DNA from: Acidiferrimicrobium sp. IK
Lineage (GTDB): Bacteria > Actinomycetota > Acidimicrobiia > Acidimicrobiales > Palsa-688
NCBI RefSeq assembly: GCF_025499425.1
Contig: NZ_JAIMCB010000015.1
Span: 58,688 to 122,687, forward strand
Length of the DNA: 64,000 bases
Reading direction: 5' to 3'
The notes beneath the pieces were generated by a model that searched no databases, had not been told where the DNA came from, and saw only the letters and a program-made list of their open reading frames with translations. Both the position numbers and the translations under genes were made by a program. Below, one piece after another: positions 34,903 through 43,794 of this stretch; within the stretch, counting starts at the first letter, position 1; each line of letters starts with the position of its first letter.

Positions 34903-34972
34903 CCATGACCAGCGCAGTCAGGGCCATCCCGGCGGCGGCCGCTTCGCCTATCACCACGGCGAGACCTTCAAG

Positions 34973-36019
34973 TCAGGGGGTGACGGTGGGGTCGTCGACC
35001 CCGAGGCGGGCGAGCATGCGCCGCCCGGCCAGGCCGCCGGTGTCGATCTTGATGGACACCTCCCGCCGGTGGCCCGGATGGCGCTGCAGGGACAGTTCCA
35101 AAGCGTTGAGGGCGGTCACGTCTTGGAGCACGACCGTGCGGTTGGCGTCGGCGAGAAACGTCGACACCCCCTCGTCGTCGAGGGCGAAGTCCCGGGCGAC
35201 GGCCCAGAAGTCGTGGGTGCTGTGCTCGGTCTCGGGGGTGATGGCGTAGACGATCTCCACGTGGTAGCCGTCGGGGTCGGATCCGTCGGGGCCCGGCAGC
35301 GCCCCGGTCGGCGCCACCCGGCTGTGCAACGTGTACAGGCACGGCGGGAAGTATTCGATGTCCTGCCACCGCACGATCCGCCCGGACAACCCGGTGCTCT
35401 TGGCGTAGAAGGGCGGGCACGCCGCGTCGGCCATGCGGCGGCTGATGCGCAGCACGCCGTCGTCGCCGGGTTCGGTGGAGATGGGGGTTTCGGCCACCTC
35501 GGGGGTCCCGATGTGCCCGCCGTGCAGGTAGGTCTCGTGGGACAAGTCGAGCAGGTTGTCGATGAGCAGGCCGGCCCTGGCGGCCAGGGGCTCCAACCCC
35601 TGCACGACCGTCCAACCCGGCTCGGCCAGCCACGGGGCCCGCGGCGGTGCGCTGCGCTCGGCGCCGGCGGGGTCACCGATCCACACCCACACCAGGCCGT
35701 CGCGTTCGGTGACCGGGTAGGCGGTCAGGCGGGCCGCGCTCGGGATGCGGGTCTGGCCGGGTACCGCTACGCAAGCCCCGTCGGCGGCGTAGGTGAAGCC
35801 GTGGTAGCCGCAGACGATCTGGCCGTCGACCAGCCGGCTCGGTGCCTCGCAGAGCGGGAAACCCCGGTGGGCGCACAGCCCCGACAGGGCGGTCACCGGA
35901 CCGTCACCGCTCCGGTACAACACGAGCGGTTCCCCGCATATCGTGCGGGCCAGGAGACCGTCACCGATCTCGCCGGCGAACGCCGCCACGTACCACTGAT
36001 TGTCAGCGAACCACCCCAT
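34973..36019 (-). CDS. Rieske non-haem iron oxygenase, vanillate O-demethylase (VanA) type
   Basis: 348 residues. Rieske cluster ligands CAHRG and CGYHG in the first 80 residues; the mononuclear iron site is DNLLDLSHETYLHGG (His-His, with Asp). Length and the LLDLSHETYLH motif fit the vanillate demethylase/dicamba demethylase/phthalate group. It would convert vanillate to protocatechuate, matching the ferulate genes upstream in the window. Start overlaps the pobA stop by one base (TGATG). No flavin/ferredoxin reductase gene is adjacent, so electrons must come from a reductase elsewhere. Confidence 0.88.
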   Translation of the reverse strand: MGWFADNQWYVAAFAGEIGDGLLARTICGEPLVLYRSGDGPVTALSGLCAHRGFPLCEAPSRLVDGQIVCGYHGFTYAADGACVAVPGQTRIPSAARLTAYPVTERDGLVWVWIGDPAGAERSAPPRAPWLAEPGWTVVQGLEPLAARAGLLIDNLLDLSHETYLHGGHIGTPEVAETPISTEPGDDGVLRISRRMADAACPPFYAKSTGLSGRIVRWQDIEYFPPCLYTLHSRVAPTGALPGPDGSDPDGYHVEIVYAITPETEHSTHDFWAVARDFALDDEGVSTFLADANRTVVLQDVTALNALELSLQRHPGHRREVSIKIDTGGLAGRRMLARLGVDDPTVTP

Positions 36020-37317
36020 CAGCCTTCCCTCCCCGCGGTACTGCCGTCACCATGGGAACTTACCCGGGACCCCGGTGTTGCACCATGGCGGGTGGTGTCG
36101 GGCCAGCCGGTGTATCCCTCGGCCAGGTACGTCTTGCCGGCCTCGGAGGCCACGAGCGTCGACAGCTCGCCCAAGTGGCGCTGCTCGTCGAACGCGGCGG
36201 CGCCCGGAACCTGGTGCAGCATGGTGGTCATCCAATACGAGAAGTGCTGCGCCTTCCATACCCGCGCCAGCGCCCGTTCGGAGTAGGTGGACAAGGCCTC
36301 GGTGTCACCCTTCTTCACCGCCCGTTCCAGGACCTCGGCTAGGACCGCCACGTCGGCCAGGGCCAGGTTGAGGCCTTTGGCGCCGGTCGGGGGGACGGTG
36401 TGCCCGGCGTCGCCGGCCAGCAGGAGGCGCCCGTGGCGCAGGGGGGCCTGCACGTAGCTACGGAACGGGAGCACGGAGCGCTCGATGATCGGTCCTTCCC
36501 GGAGGGAGAACCCGTCGTGGCCGGCCAGGCGGGATTGGAGGGCGTCCCATATCCGGGCGTCGGACCACTCCTCGGGGCGCTCCGCGGGGTCGCACTGGAA
36601 GTACATCCGCTGCAGACGGTCGGTGCGCTGGCTGATCAGGGCGAAACCGAGGTCCGAGCGGGTGTAGATCAGCTCCGGTGAACTCTTCGGGGCTTCGCAC
36701 AGGATGCCGAACCAGGCGAAGGGGTACTCGCGGAAGAACTGCTGACGGTCTGCGACCAGCGCCCGGCAGATGCTGTGCGAGCCATCCGCGCCGACCACGA
36801 TGCCCGCGCTGAGCACGTGGCGGGCGCCTTCTGCGTCGGTGTAGGAGACCGTCGGCTGGTGCAGCACGTCTTCGACGCGGACATCGCGCACGCCGAAGCG
36901 GACGTCCCCGCCGTCGCGGTCGCGGGCCTCGGCCAGGTCCTTGAACACGTCGGTCTGGGGGTACAGCCACACCGACGCGCCGGTGAGCGCCTCGAAGTCG
37001 ATGTGGTGGCTCACGCCGCCGAAACGCAGGTAGATCCCGCGGTGCTGGTCGCCGTCGCGGAGGACCCGGTCGCTGGCGCCGCTGTCCACCAGCAGGCGGA
37101 CGCTGTCGCGCTCGAGGATGCCGGCGCGATGCGTGGTCTCGATCTGGTGCCGGCTGCGGATGTCGACGGCCACGCTGTCCACGCCGGCGATGTGCAGCAG
37201 GTGCGACAGCATCAGCCCGGCCGGGCCGGCACCGACGATGGCCACCTGGGTGGAGGTGGCGGTGGCGAAGCGCCCGGCCGGGTCCACCGGCGCGCCGTCG
37301 GGTCGTTCCTGCGTCAC
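36019..37317 (-). CDS. pobA: 4-Hydroxybenzoate 3-monooxygenase
   Basis: FAD aromatic hydroxylase forming protocatechuate from 4-hydroxybenzoate, 432 residues from GTG 37317 (overlaps the pcaJ stop). FAD fold VAIVGAGPAGLMLSHLL, the RAGILE stretch, the DG motif VVGADGSHSICR, and GDAGHTVPPTGAKGLNLALAD are all close to PobA; the C-terminal VWKAQHFSYWMTTMLHQVP matches too. It is about 35 residues longer than the Pseudomonas enzyme owing to a 20-odd-residue N-terminal extension and a hydrophilic tail. Fourth gene of pcaF-I-J-pobA-Rieske oxygenase. Confidence 0.94.
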   Translation of the reverse strand: MTQERPDGAPVDPAGRFATATSTQVAIVGAGPAGLMLSHLLHIAGVDSVAVDIRSRHQIETTHRAGILERDSVRLLVDSGASDRVLRDGDQHRGIYLRFGGVSHHIDFEALTGASVWLYPQTDVFKDLAEARDRDGGDVRFGVRDVRVEDVLHQPTVSYTDAEGARHVLSAGIVVGADGSHSICRALVADRQQFFREYPFAWFGILCEAPKSSPELIYTRSDLGFALISQRTDRLQRMYFQCDPAERPEEWSDARIWDALQSRLAGHDGFSLREGPIIERSVLPFRSYVQAPLRHGRLLLAGDAGHTVPPTGAKGLNLALADVAVLAEVLERAVKKGDTEALSTYSERALARVWKAQHFSYWMTTMLHQVPGAAAFDEQRHLGELSTLVASEAGKTYLAEGYTGWPDTTRHGATPGSRVSSHGDGSTAGREG

Positions 37318-37967
37318 TGCGCCAGCACCAGTTGGAGACGCTCGGAGAGGGCGGCGACGGTGGTCCCGTAGGTCTCCACCGCCTGCACCTGACCCTGGTC
37401 GAGGGCGAACACGGCGTGGTCGGTGTACACCCTGGTGACGCAACCCAGCCCGGTGAGGGGATAGGTGCACGCCGGGACCAGCTTGGGGGTGCCGTCTTTG
37501 GCGAAGAGGGTCATGATGACGTAGACGTTGCGGGCGCCGGCGGCCAGGTCCATGGCGCCGCCGACGGCCGGGATGGCGTCGGGTTCGCCGGTGTGCCAGT
37601 TGGCCAGGTCCCCGCCGGCAGACACCTGGAACGCGCCCAGCACGCAGATGTCGAGGTGACCGCCGCGCATCATCGCGAAGCTGTCGGCTTGGTGGAAGTA
37701 GCTGGCTCCGGGTGTCTCGGTGACGGGCATCTTGCCGGCGTTGGTCAGGTCGGGGTCGATCTCGTCGGGCAGAGCGGCACGGCCCATACCCAACATGCCG
37801 TTCTCGGTGTGCAAGGTGATACCGGCGCCGGGGTCCAGGTAGTCGGCGACGGCGGTCGGCTGTCCGATACCGAGGTTGACGTAGGACCCGGCCGGGATGT
37901 CCCTGGCGACGCGGGCGGGGATCTCGTTGCGTTCCAAGGGTCCGCGGCCGAGATGCTCGACGGTCAC
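37314..37967 (-). CDS. pcaJ: 3-Oxoadipate CoA-transferase subunit B
   Basis: 217 residues from GTG 37967, overlapping the pcaI stop. Type I CoA-transferase beta subunit: YVNLGIGQPTAVADYL and the catalytic Glu in LHTENGMLGMG; later GGAMDLAAGARNVYVIM and CTYPLTGLGCVTRVYTD. With PcaI it transfers CoA from succinyl-CoA to 3-oxoadipate. The neighbouring thiolase and pobA fix the pathway rather than acetoacetate utilisation. Confidence 0.93.
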   Translation of the reverse strand: MTVEHLGRGPLERNEIPARVARDIPAGSYVNLGIGQPTAVADYLDPGAGITLHTENGMLGMGRAALPDEIDPDLTNAGKMPVTETPGASYFHQADSFAMMRGGHLDICVLGAFQVSAGGDLANWHTGEPDAIPAVGGAMDLAAGARNVYVIMTLFAKDGTPKLVPACTYPLTGLGCVTRVYTDHAVFALDQGQVQAVETYGTTVAALSERLQLVLAQ

Positions 37968-38653
37968 GACGCCACCCCCGCCGCCGGCTCGGGGACCGCC
38001 ACGACGCGGTCCACGAAGATCCCGGGGGTGACGACGCACTCGGGGTCGATGGCGCCGGCGGGCACTACCTCGGTCACCTCGGCGATGGTGACCGAGGCCG
38101 CGGTGGCCATCACCGGCCCGAAGTTGCGGGCGGTCTTGCGGTACACCAGGTTCCCGGCGGTATCGGCCCGGAACGCCTTGATCAGCGCTGCGTCACCGCG
38201 GATCGGGTATTCCAGCACGTAGTCCCGACCGTCGATGGACCGCGTTTCCTTGCCCTCGGCCAGGACCGTACCGACCCCGGTCGGGCAGAAGAACGCTCCG
38301 ATGCCGGCCCCCGCGGCCCGCATCCTTTCGGCCAGGTTGCCCTGGGGTACCAGCTCCAACTCGATCTTCCCCGCCCGGTACAAGCCGTCGAAGACCCACG
38401 AGTCCGCCTGGCGGGGGTACGAGCAGATGATCTTGCGTACCTGGCCCGCCGCCAGGAGCGCGGCCAGACCCTCGTCGCCGTTGCCGGCGTTGTTGCTCAC
38501 CACGGTCAAGTCGCCGGCCCCTGACCGGCGGAGGGCGTCGATCAGCTCTACCGGCTGCCCGGCGGCACCGAAACCGCCGATGAGCACCGTCGCCCCGTCG
38601 CTGATCCCCGCCACCGCGGCATCGGCGTCGACCGCGATCACCACCTTGCTCAC
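37964..38653 (-). CDS. pcaI: 3-Oxoadipate CoA-transferase subunit A
   Basis: 229 residues from GTG 38653, overlapping the pcaF stop. ATVLIGGFGAAGQPVELIDAL is the CoA-transferase signature, followed by LTVVSNNAGNGDEGLAALL, IICSYPRQ, GIGAFFCPTGVGT and LIKAFRADTAGNLVYRKTARNF. Partner of PcaJ. The upstream frame continues only as overlap with the thiolase gene. Confidence 0.93.
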   Translation of the reverse strand: MSKVVIAVDADAAVAGISDGATVLIGGFGAAGQPVELIDALRRSGAGDLTVVSNNAGNGDEGLAALLAAGQVRKIICSYPRQADSWVFDGLYRAGKIELELVPQGNLAERMRAAGAGIGAFFCPTGVGTVLAEGKETRSIDGRDYVLEYPIRGDAALIKAFRADTAGNLVYRKTARNFGPVMATAASVTIAEVTEVVPAGAIDPECVVTPGIFVDRVVAVPEPAAGVAS

Positions 38654-39834
38654 GCGGCCACGTTTTCCAGCACCATGGCCAGCCCCTGACCCACCCCGAT
38701 GCAGATCGCGGCCACCCCCCAGCGCTGCTTGTCGCGGCGCAGGACCGAGGCCAGGGTGCCCAGGATCCGGGTGCCCGACGCCCCCAGCGGATGGCCGATG
38801 GCGATCGCCCCGCCGCGGGTGTTCACCACCGCCGGGTCGACCTTCCAGTGGTCCACGCAGACCAGGGACTGGACGGCGAACGCCTCGTTGAGCTCTACCG
38901 CTCCCACGTCGGCCCAGGTGATGCCGGCCCGGGCGAGCGCCAGGTTGGCGGCCTCGACGGGGGCGTAACCGAAGTCCTGCGGGTCCAGCGCGAACGCCCC
39001 GCGGCCGGCGATGCGGGCGATCGGATCCCGACCGATGGTCGAGGATGCTCCCTCCGAGGCGATCAGCGCCGCGGAGGCGCCGTCGCTCAGCGGCGACGCG
39101 TTGCCGGCGGTGATCGTCCCCCCGTCGCGAAAGGCAGGCCGCAGCTTGGCCAGCGACTCCGGGCGACTGTCGGGGCGGATGCCTTCGTCCCGGGCCAAAG
39201 CGACGCCCTCCACCCCGACCACCTGGTCGTCGTAGAACCCGCTGCTCCACGCCGCGTCGGCCAGCTGGTGGGAGCGGGCGGCGAAGCGGTCCTGGCGATC
39301 CCGGGGTACATCGAACTTCTCGGCCAGCATCTCGTTGGCCTCACCCAGGCTGACCGTCCATTCCCGGGGCATCCGGTCGTTGACGAGACGCCAGCCCAGC
39401 GTCGTCGACACCGCCGTCGTGTCACCGGCCGGGAACGCCCGTCCCGGCTTGGGGAGCACCCACGGCGCCCGGGTCATCGACTCCACCCCACCGGCGATCA
39501 CGACCGAGGCGTCACCGGTCTCGACCATGCGCGCCGCGCCCATCGCCGCGTCCAGGCTGGAACCGCACAACCGGTTGACCGTCGAGCCCGGCACCGAGGT
39601 GGGCAGCCCGGCCAGCAGCACGGCCATCCGTCCCACGTTGCGGTTGTCTTCCCCCGCCCCGTTTGCCAATCCCAGGGTCACCTCGTCCACCGCGGCGGGG
39701 TCCAGGCGAGGGGATCGCTCCATGACGGCCCGGACCACCGCGGCGGCCAGATCGTCGGGGCGGACGCCGGCCAACGCGCCACCAAAGCGGCCGAACGGGG
39801 TGCGCACGGCGTCGTAGACGAAAGCTTCAGGCAT
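38650..39834 (-). CDS. pcaF: 3-Oxoadipyl-CoA thiolase
   Basis: 394 residues, standard thiolase length. Catalytic Cys in VNRLCGSSLDAAMGAARM, His in GGAIAIGHPLGASGTR, second Cys in AICIGVGQGLAMVLE; NEAFAVQSL also present. Cleaves 3-oxoadipyl-CoA to succinyl-CoA and acetyl-CoA, the last step of the pathway. First gene of its operon and divergent from the LysR regulator. Confidence 0.94.
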   Translation of the reverse strand: MPEAFVYDAVRTPFGRFGGALAGVRPDDLAAAVVRAVMERSPRLDPAAVDEVTLGLANGAGEDNRNVGRMAVLLAGLPTSVPGSTVNRLCGSSLDAAMGAARMVETGDASVVIAGGVESMTRAPWVLPKPGRAFPAGDTTAVSTTLGWRLVNDRMPREWTVSLGEANEMLAEKFDVPRDRQDRFAARSHQLADAAWSSGFYDDQVVGVEGVALARDEGIRPDSRPESLAKLRPAFRDGGTITAGNASPLSDGASAALIASEGASSTIGRDPIARIAGRGAFALDPQDFGYAPVEAANLALARAGITWADVGAVELNEAFAVQSLVCVDHWKVDPAVVNTRGGAIAIGHPLGASGTRILGTLASVLRRDKQRWGVAAICIGVGQGLAMVLENVAA

Positions 39835-39883
39835 CAGTGTCTCTCCGAGTTCTTACCCGCAAGTGTGCCCACCCGCAGGCCAT

Positions 39884-39894
39884 ATGTCCAACAT
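39884..39894. promoter_or_regulatory. Candidate LysR-type site in the pcaF/lysR divergent promoter
   Basis: ATGTCCAACAT, a 4-bp inverted repeat with 3-base centre, in the 91-base gap between pcaF and lysR. LysR-type regulators bind short dyads at such positions. Only a weak match. Confidence 0.35.
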
Positions 39895-39925
39895 CTAGAA
39901 GCTTCCGTTTGCATACGCTGTGAGT

Positions 39926-40804
39926 ATGACCCTGCGCCGTCTCGAGTACTTCGTGGCGGTAGCCGACGAGGGTTCGTTCACCGGGGCGGCGCGGGCGCTG
40001 CACATGGCCCAACCCCCTCTGTCCACCCAGGTGAGGGCGCTCGAGAAGGAGCTAGGGCTGGACCTGTTCGACCGCGACCGGCGCCGGGCGACGCTGACCG
40101 CGGCCGGCCAGGCGCTGCTCCCCGAAGCGCGCGCCCTCCTCGAGCGCTACCGGCTGCTCCCCCAACTGGCCCGCCGGGCCGCTACCGGCGAGACCGGTCG
40201 GCTGACCATCGGCATCATCCCCTCGGCCGCCAACGGCGCCCTGCCGCTGGTCCTGCGCGGGTTGCAGCAGCGCCACCCGGGCCTCGAGCTGGCGCTGGTC
40301 GAGGACCGTCCCGACGACCTGATGCGCCGGCTCGACACCGGGCAGCTGGACGTGGTCTTGCACTACTCGCCTCCCGAGCCACCCCATTACCTCGGTCGGG
40401 TCCTGGCGGAGGACCGGCTCGTGGTGGCCCTCCCCTCCGGTCATCCCCTCACCGCCCGGTCCAACGTCTCTCTCGCCGCTCTGAACGGCGAGCCGCTGAT
40501 CCTTCCCCGGCGCCACGGCGGGGAGGGCCTCTACGAGCGGATCACCCGGTTGCTGGCCGATCACGGCGTCCGGCCGAGCGTCACCCAGGGCGACATCTGG
40601 CTGTTGCAGACCATCATCGGGCTGGTCGCGGCGGGCGCGGGCGTGGCCATCGTCCCTGAGACCGTCGCCAGGTCCCGCTCGGGTGACGTGGAGTACCGGC
40701 CTGTCACCGAGACCATCCCGGCGCTGCCGCTCGTCGCCGTCTGGCGGGCCGACTCTCATCTACCGACCGTTCAGCGCTTCGTCGACGAGTGGGGCGACTG
40801 GTGA
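39926..40804 (+). CDS. LysR-family regulator of the pca genes
   Basis: 292 residues from ATG 39926 (a GTG two codons earlier is possible). Winged HTH: LRRLEYFVAVADEGSFTGAARALHMAQPPLSTQVRALEKELGLDLFDR. The C-terminal PBP2-like effector domain follows with RLTIGIIPSAANGALPLVL. Divergent from pcaF-I-J-pobA and convergent, one base apart, with pcaL; probably a PcaQ/CatR-like activator responding to a pathway intermediate. A second candidate regulator is the IclR gene at 13.6 kb. Confidence 0.92.
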   Translation: MTLRRLEYFVAVADEGSFTGAARALHMAQPPLSTQVRALEKELGLDLFDRDRRRATLTAAGQALLPEARALLERYRLLPQLARRAATGETGRLTIGIIPSAANGALPLVLRGLQQRHPGLELALVEDRPDDLMRRLDTGQLDVVLHYSPPEPPHYLGRVLAEDRLVVALPSGHPLTARSNVSLAALNGEPLILPRRHGGEGLYERITRLLADHGVRPSVTQGDIWLLQTIIGLVAAGAGVAIVPETVARSRSGDVEYRPVTETIPALPLVAVWRADSHLPTVQRFVDEWGDW

Positions 40805-40805
40805 G

Positions 40806-42020
40806 TCAGGCGCCGTGGTCGATCTCGTCGAAGACCCGTTGCGCCACCCGGAAGGCGGCGTTGGCGTCGGGGACGCCGCAGTAGATGGCGGATTGGATCA
40901 GCACCTCCTTGATCTCGTCGCGGGTCAAGCCGTTGGTCAGGCCGCCCCGGATGTGCATGGCCAGCTCCTCGTGGTGGCCCCGGGCGATGAGAGCGGTGAT
41001 GGTGATCATCGACCGGCTGCGGCGGTCCAGGCCGGGCCGGGTCCACACTCCCCCCCACGCGTACTGGGTTATGAAGCGCTGGAAGTCCCCGGTGAGCTCG
41101 GTCGTTGCGGCCACCGCCCGGTCCACCCACGCGTCGCCGGCGACGGCACGCCGGACGGCCATCCCCGCCGCCTCCACCCCGGCCACGGTCCGTTCCCGCC
41201 CGTCGCCGGCGGTCGCTTCGGGGCGCGTGGCGCGCACCGCGGCGGCGACCGCCTCGGGCGCCTCGATGGGAGCCAGGTGGCCGACCCCTTCGAGCACGCG
41301 GAGGCGGGCGCCGGGCACGCCCCGGGCGATCTCCTCGAGGCCCGACACCGGCGTCGCCTGGTCCTCGGTTCCGGCGATCACCGTCAGCGGCGTATCGATG
41401 CGGCCCAGCCCGGCGCGGACATCGAAGGCGGCCAGCGCCTCGCAGGCCAGGGCGTAGCTCTCGGCGTCGGCGTGGCGGAGGGCGTCGAGCAGGCGGGCCC
41501 CGGCCTCCGGTCGGCGCTCCAGGAAACCGGGACCGAACCACCGCCGGGACGACGCTTCGACCACCGCCCAGGTGCCCTGCGCCCGGACCGTCGCCGCCCG
41601 GTCGTGCCACCCCTCCGGGGTGCCGATCCGGGCGCCGGTACAGGCCAGGGTGGCGGCCGCGACCCGCTCCCCGTGGGCCAACAGCAGGGCCAACCCCACC
41701 GCAGCACCGATCGAGTCCCCCGCGTAGTAGAAGGCCGGTCCGGTCAGGTCGGCGGCTACCCGCTGGGCGCCAGCGCGGGCGTCGACGGCGGCGATCACCC
41801 CCTCGGCGAGGTCCTCGACGCGAAACGCTGCGGTGGTCGCCGGACCCTGCCCGTGGCCGGGCAGCTCCCAGCCGACGACCTCGAAGTCGTCCGCCAACAG
41901 CGCCGCGCACGCGCCCCACAGGGCGGCGCAGGAGGTCCCGAGGGACGGGCCGACCACCAGCAGCGGCCGGCCCGGTACGGCGGCGGTGAGGGGCACCATG
42001 GTGAGGGGGAGGGCGGTCAT
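40806..42020 (-). CDS. pcaL: Fused 3-oxoadipate enol-lactonase/4-carboxymuconolactone decarboxylase
   Basis: 404 residues from ATG 42020, overlapping the pcaB stop (ATGA). Residues 1-260 are an alpha/beta hydrolase (GPSLGTSCAALWG, nucleophile FYYAGDSIGAAVGLALL, VIAGTEDQATPV, VGHLAPIEAPEAV), i.e. PcaD. Residues about 275-404 are a carboxymuconolactone decarboxylase (FQRFITQYAWGGVWTRPGLDRRSRSMITITALIARG; HIRGGLTNGLTRDEIKEVLIQSAIYCGVP), i.e. PcaC. This fusion is well known in actinobacteria. The nucleophile is in a GDSIG elbow rather than the more common GxSxG with Leu/Met neighbours. Confidence 0.94.
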   Translation of the reverse strand: MTALPLTMVPLTAAVPGRPLLVVGPSLGTSCAALWGACAALLADDFEVVGWELPGHGQGPATTAAFRVEDLAEGVIAAVDARAGAQRVAADLTGPAFYYAGDSIGAAVGLALLLAHGERVAAATLACTGARIGTPEGWHDRAATVRAQGTWAVVEASSRRWFGPGFLERRPEAGARLLDALRHADAESYALACEALAAFDVRAGLGRIDTPLTVIAGTEDQATPVSGLEEIARGVPGARLRVLEGVGHLAPIEAPEAVAAAVRATRPEATAGDGRERTVAGVEAAGMAVRRAVAGDAWVDRAVAATTELTGDFQRFITQYAWGGVWTRPGLDRRSRSMITITALIARGHHEELAMHIRGGLTNGLTRDEIKEVLIQSAIYCGVPDANAAFRVAQRVFDEIDHGA

Positions 42021-43231
42021 CGGTGGGCGGCCCACTCCCGGGCCCGCTGCAGCGCCGCGGTGACCAGGGCGTCGTCGTCGCCATGCGCCCACCCGCCACG
42101 CTGCCCGGTCAGCCCGGCGAGGGAACGGTATTCGCTCGAGACGTCGTCGCGGTGCGCGTCGAGGGTGGCTGACATCCGCTCGGCGCCGACGTGCAGCCCG
42201 GCGAGCAGCTCGCTGGTCTGGCTGGCCGCGGTGAGGGTGTGGCGGGCCAGCAGCGCCAGCGGCTGCCACTCGACGTGCCACGCCCCCGCCGGTCGCTCGT
42301 CGCCGGCATCCGCCGCGGCGAGCTGCAGCAGCGACAGGTACGCGGGAGCGCTGAGCGCGGCCCGCCTGATGAGGACCGAGAGCACCGGGTTGGTCTTCTG
42401 CGGCATGGCGGAAGACCCGCCCCGGCCCACCGCAAAAGGCTCTGCGAGCTCGCCGATCTCGGGTCGCGACAGCGTCAGCACGTCGTTGGCGATCCGGCCC
42501 CACGCCGCGCTGCAGCCGGTCAGCGCCGCGCCGAGACGGGTCACCGGCGCCCGGTCGGTGTGCCACGGCCCCCGTTCGAGGAGGCCCAGCGCGGCCGCGG
42601 CGCACGCGGCCACCGACGCGGGATCGCCGCCGAGGGCGGTGACACCCGATCGGTTGCCGGCCGCGCCACCGAACTGCGCCGGGAACGACAGCGACCCCAG
42701 GTCGTCGGCGGCGTCGAGCACCCCCTGCAACCAGGCCGCGGCCTTGGCGCCGAAGGTGATCGGCACCGCCGGCTGGGTCAAGGTGCGCCCCACCATCTCG
42801 GTGCTGCGGTGCCGGTCCGCCAAAGCCGCCAGCGCCTCAACTTGGCGACCGATCTCGGCCAGTACGTCGCGCTGTAGCCGCTTGGCCAGCAGCATGACCG
42901 CCGAGTCGACCACGTCCTGGCTGGTCAGGCCCCGATGCAGCCACCGGGCGGCGGGCGCGTCGCGCTCCCCGACCTCCTCGCGCAGCCACGAGACGAACGC
43001 CACCGCCGGGTTGCCGCCGGCTTCGGCCGCGGCGGACAGGGCCGCCAGGTCCGTCCCGCCGATCGGCTGGCCGCCGACGGACCGGGTGGCGTCGAGCGAC
43101 GACGGGGCCACCCCGGTCTGGACCAGGGCCGCCAGCCACGCCGTCTCGACCTCGAGCATCGCGGAGACGAACGCGGCATCCCCGAACGTGGGGCCGGCCC
43201 GCTCGTCGCCCGGCCAGAGCAGGCCGCTCAA
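42017..43231 (-). CDS. pcaB: 3-Carboxy-cis,cis-muconate cycloisomerase
   Basis: 404 residues from TTG 43231. Fumarase/aspartase-superfamily enzyme with signature GGSSAMPQKTNPVLSVLI, plus HRGLTSQDVVDSAVMLLAKR and GRTLTQPAVPITFGAKAAAWLQG. It cyclises carboxymuconate to 4-carboxymuconolactone. I chose TTG because it forms a TTGA overlap with the pcaG stop and gives the conserved start LSGLLWPGDERA; the frame upstream is overlap with pcaG. Confidence 0.93.
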   Translation of the reverse strand: MSGLLWPGDERAGPTFGDAAFVSAMLEVETAWLAALVQTGVAPSSLDATRSVGGQPIGGTDLAALSAAAEAGGNPAVAFVSWLREEVGERDAPAARWLHRGLTSQDVVDSAVMLLAKRLQRDVLAEIGRQVEALAALADRHRSTEMVGRTLTQPAVPITFGAKAAAWLQGVLDAADDLGSLSFPAQFGGAAGNRSGVTALGGDPASVAACAAAALGLLERGPWHTDRAPVTRLGAALTGCSAAWGRIANDVLTLSRPEIGELAEPFAVGRGGSSAMPQKTNPVLSVLIRRAALSAPAYLSLLQLAAADAGDERPAGAWHVEWQPLALLARHTLTAASQTSELLAGLHVGAERMSATLDAHRDDVSSEYRSLAGLTGQRGGWAHGDDDALVTAALQRAREWAAHR

Positions 43232-43794
43232 CCGGGGTGGCCGGGACGGTGCTGCAAGAAGACCGTCTCGCGGTCGCCTTGGAGGACCACGTCGAAGCGG
43301 TACCCGTCCGGGCCGGGGCGGGCGATGAGCGTCGATCGCCGCCCGTCGGGCAACGACGACAGGAGACGATCGCCGGCCAGCGCATCGGGATCGTCGGGCA
43401 GGTAAACCCGGGTCAGCAACCGATCCAGGAGGCCGCGGGCGACGACCGCGACGGCGAACCAGGCGGGGCCGCCCGCCACCGCCGGCGCCGGCCGGAGGGT
43501 GGTGAAGCTGTAAGCACCGGTCGGGTCGGTGGCGGCCCGCCCCCACCCGGTGAAGCTCCAGCCGTCCCGGCGCAGCGATCCCGGCTCCCGGACGACCGCG
43601 CCGGTGGGACCGGCCTGCCACACCTCGACTAGGGCGTCGGGAACCCCCGCGCCGGCGCCGTCGACGACCCGGCCGGCCAGGCGGATGGCCCCGTCCCGGC
43701 CCGGAGGAACCAGGGTGTCGCCGCCGGGATAGGGAAGCGCGTACCCGAAGAACGGCCCGACTGTCTGCCCCGGCGTGCCCTCCGGCCCGCTCAT
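43228..43794 (-). CDS. pcaG: Protocatechuate 3,4-dioxygenase alpha subunit
   Basis: 188 residues from ATG 43794. TPGQTVGPFFGYALPY at the N-terminus and GRVVDGAGAGVPDALVEVWQAGPTG are typical of the intradiol dioxygenase alpha chain, which does not bind the iron itself. Start overlaps pcaH stop by four bases. Forms the alpha-beta heteromer with PcaH. Confidence 0.94.
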   Translation of the reverse strand: MSGPEGTPGQTVGPFFGYALPYPGGDTLVPPGRDGAIRLAGRVVDGAGAGVPDALVEVWQAGPTGAVVREPGSLRRDGWSFTGWGRAATDPTGAYSFTTLRPAPAVAGGPAWFAVAVVARGLLDRLLTRVYLPDDPDALAGDRLLSSLPDGRRSTLIARPGPDGYRFDVVLQGDRETVFLQHRPGHPG

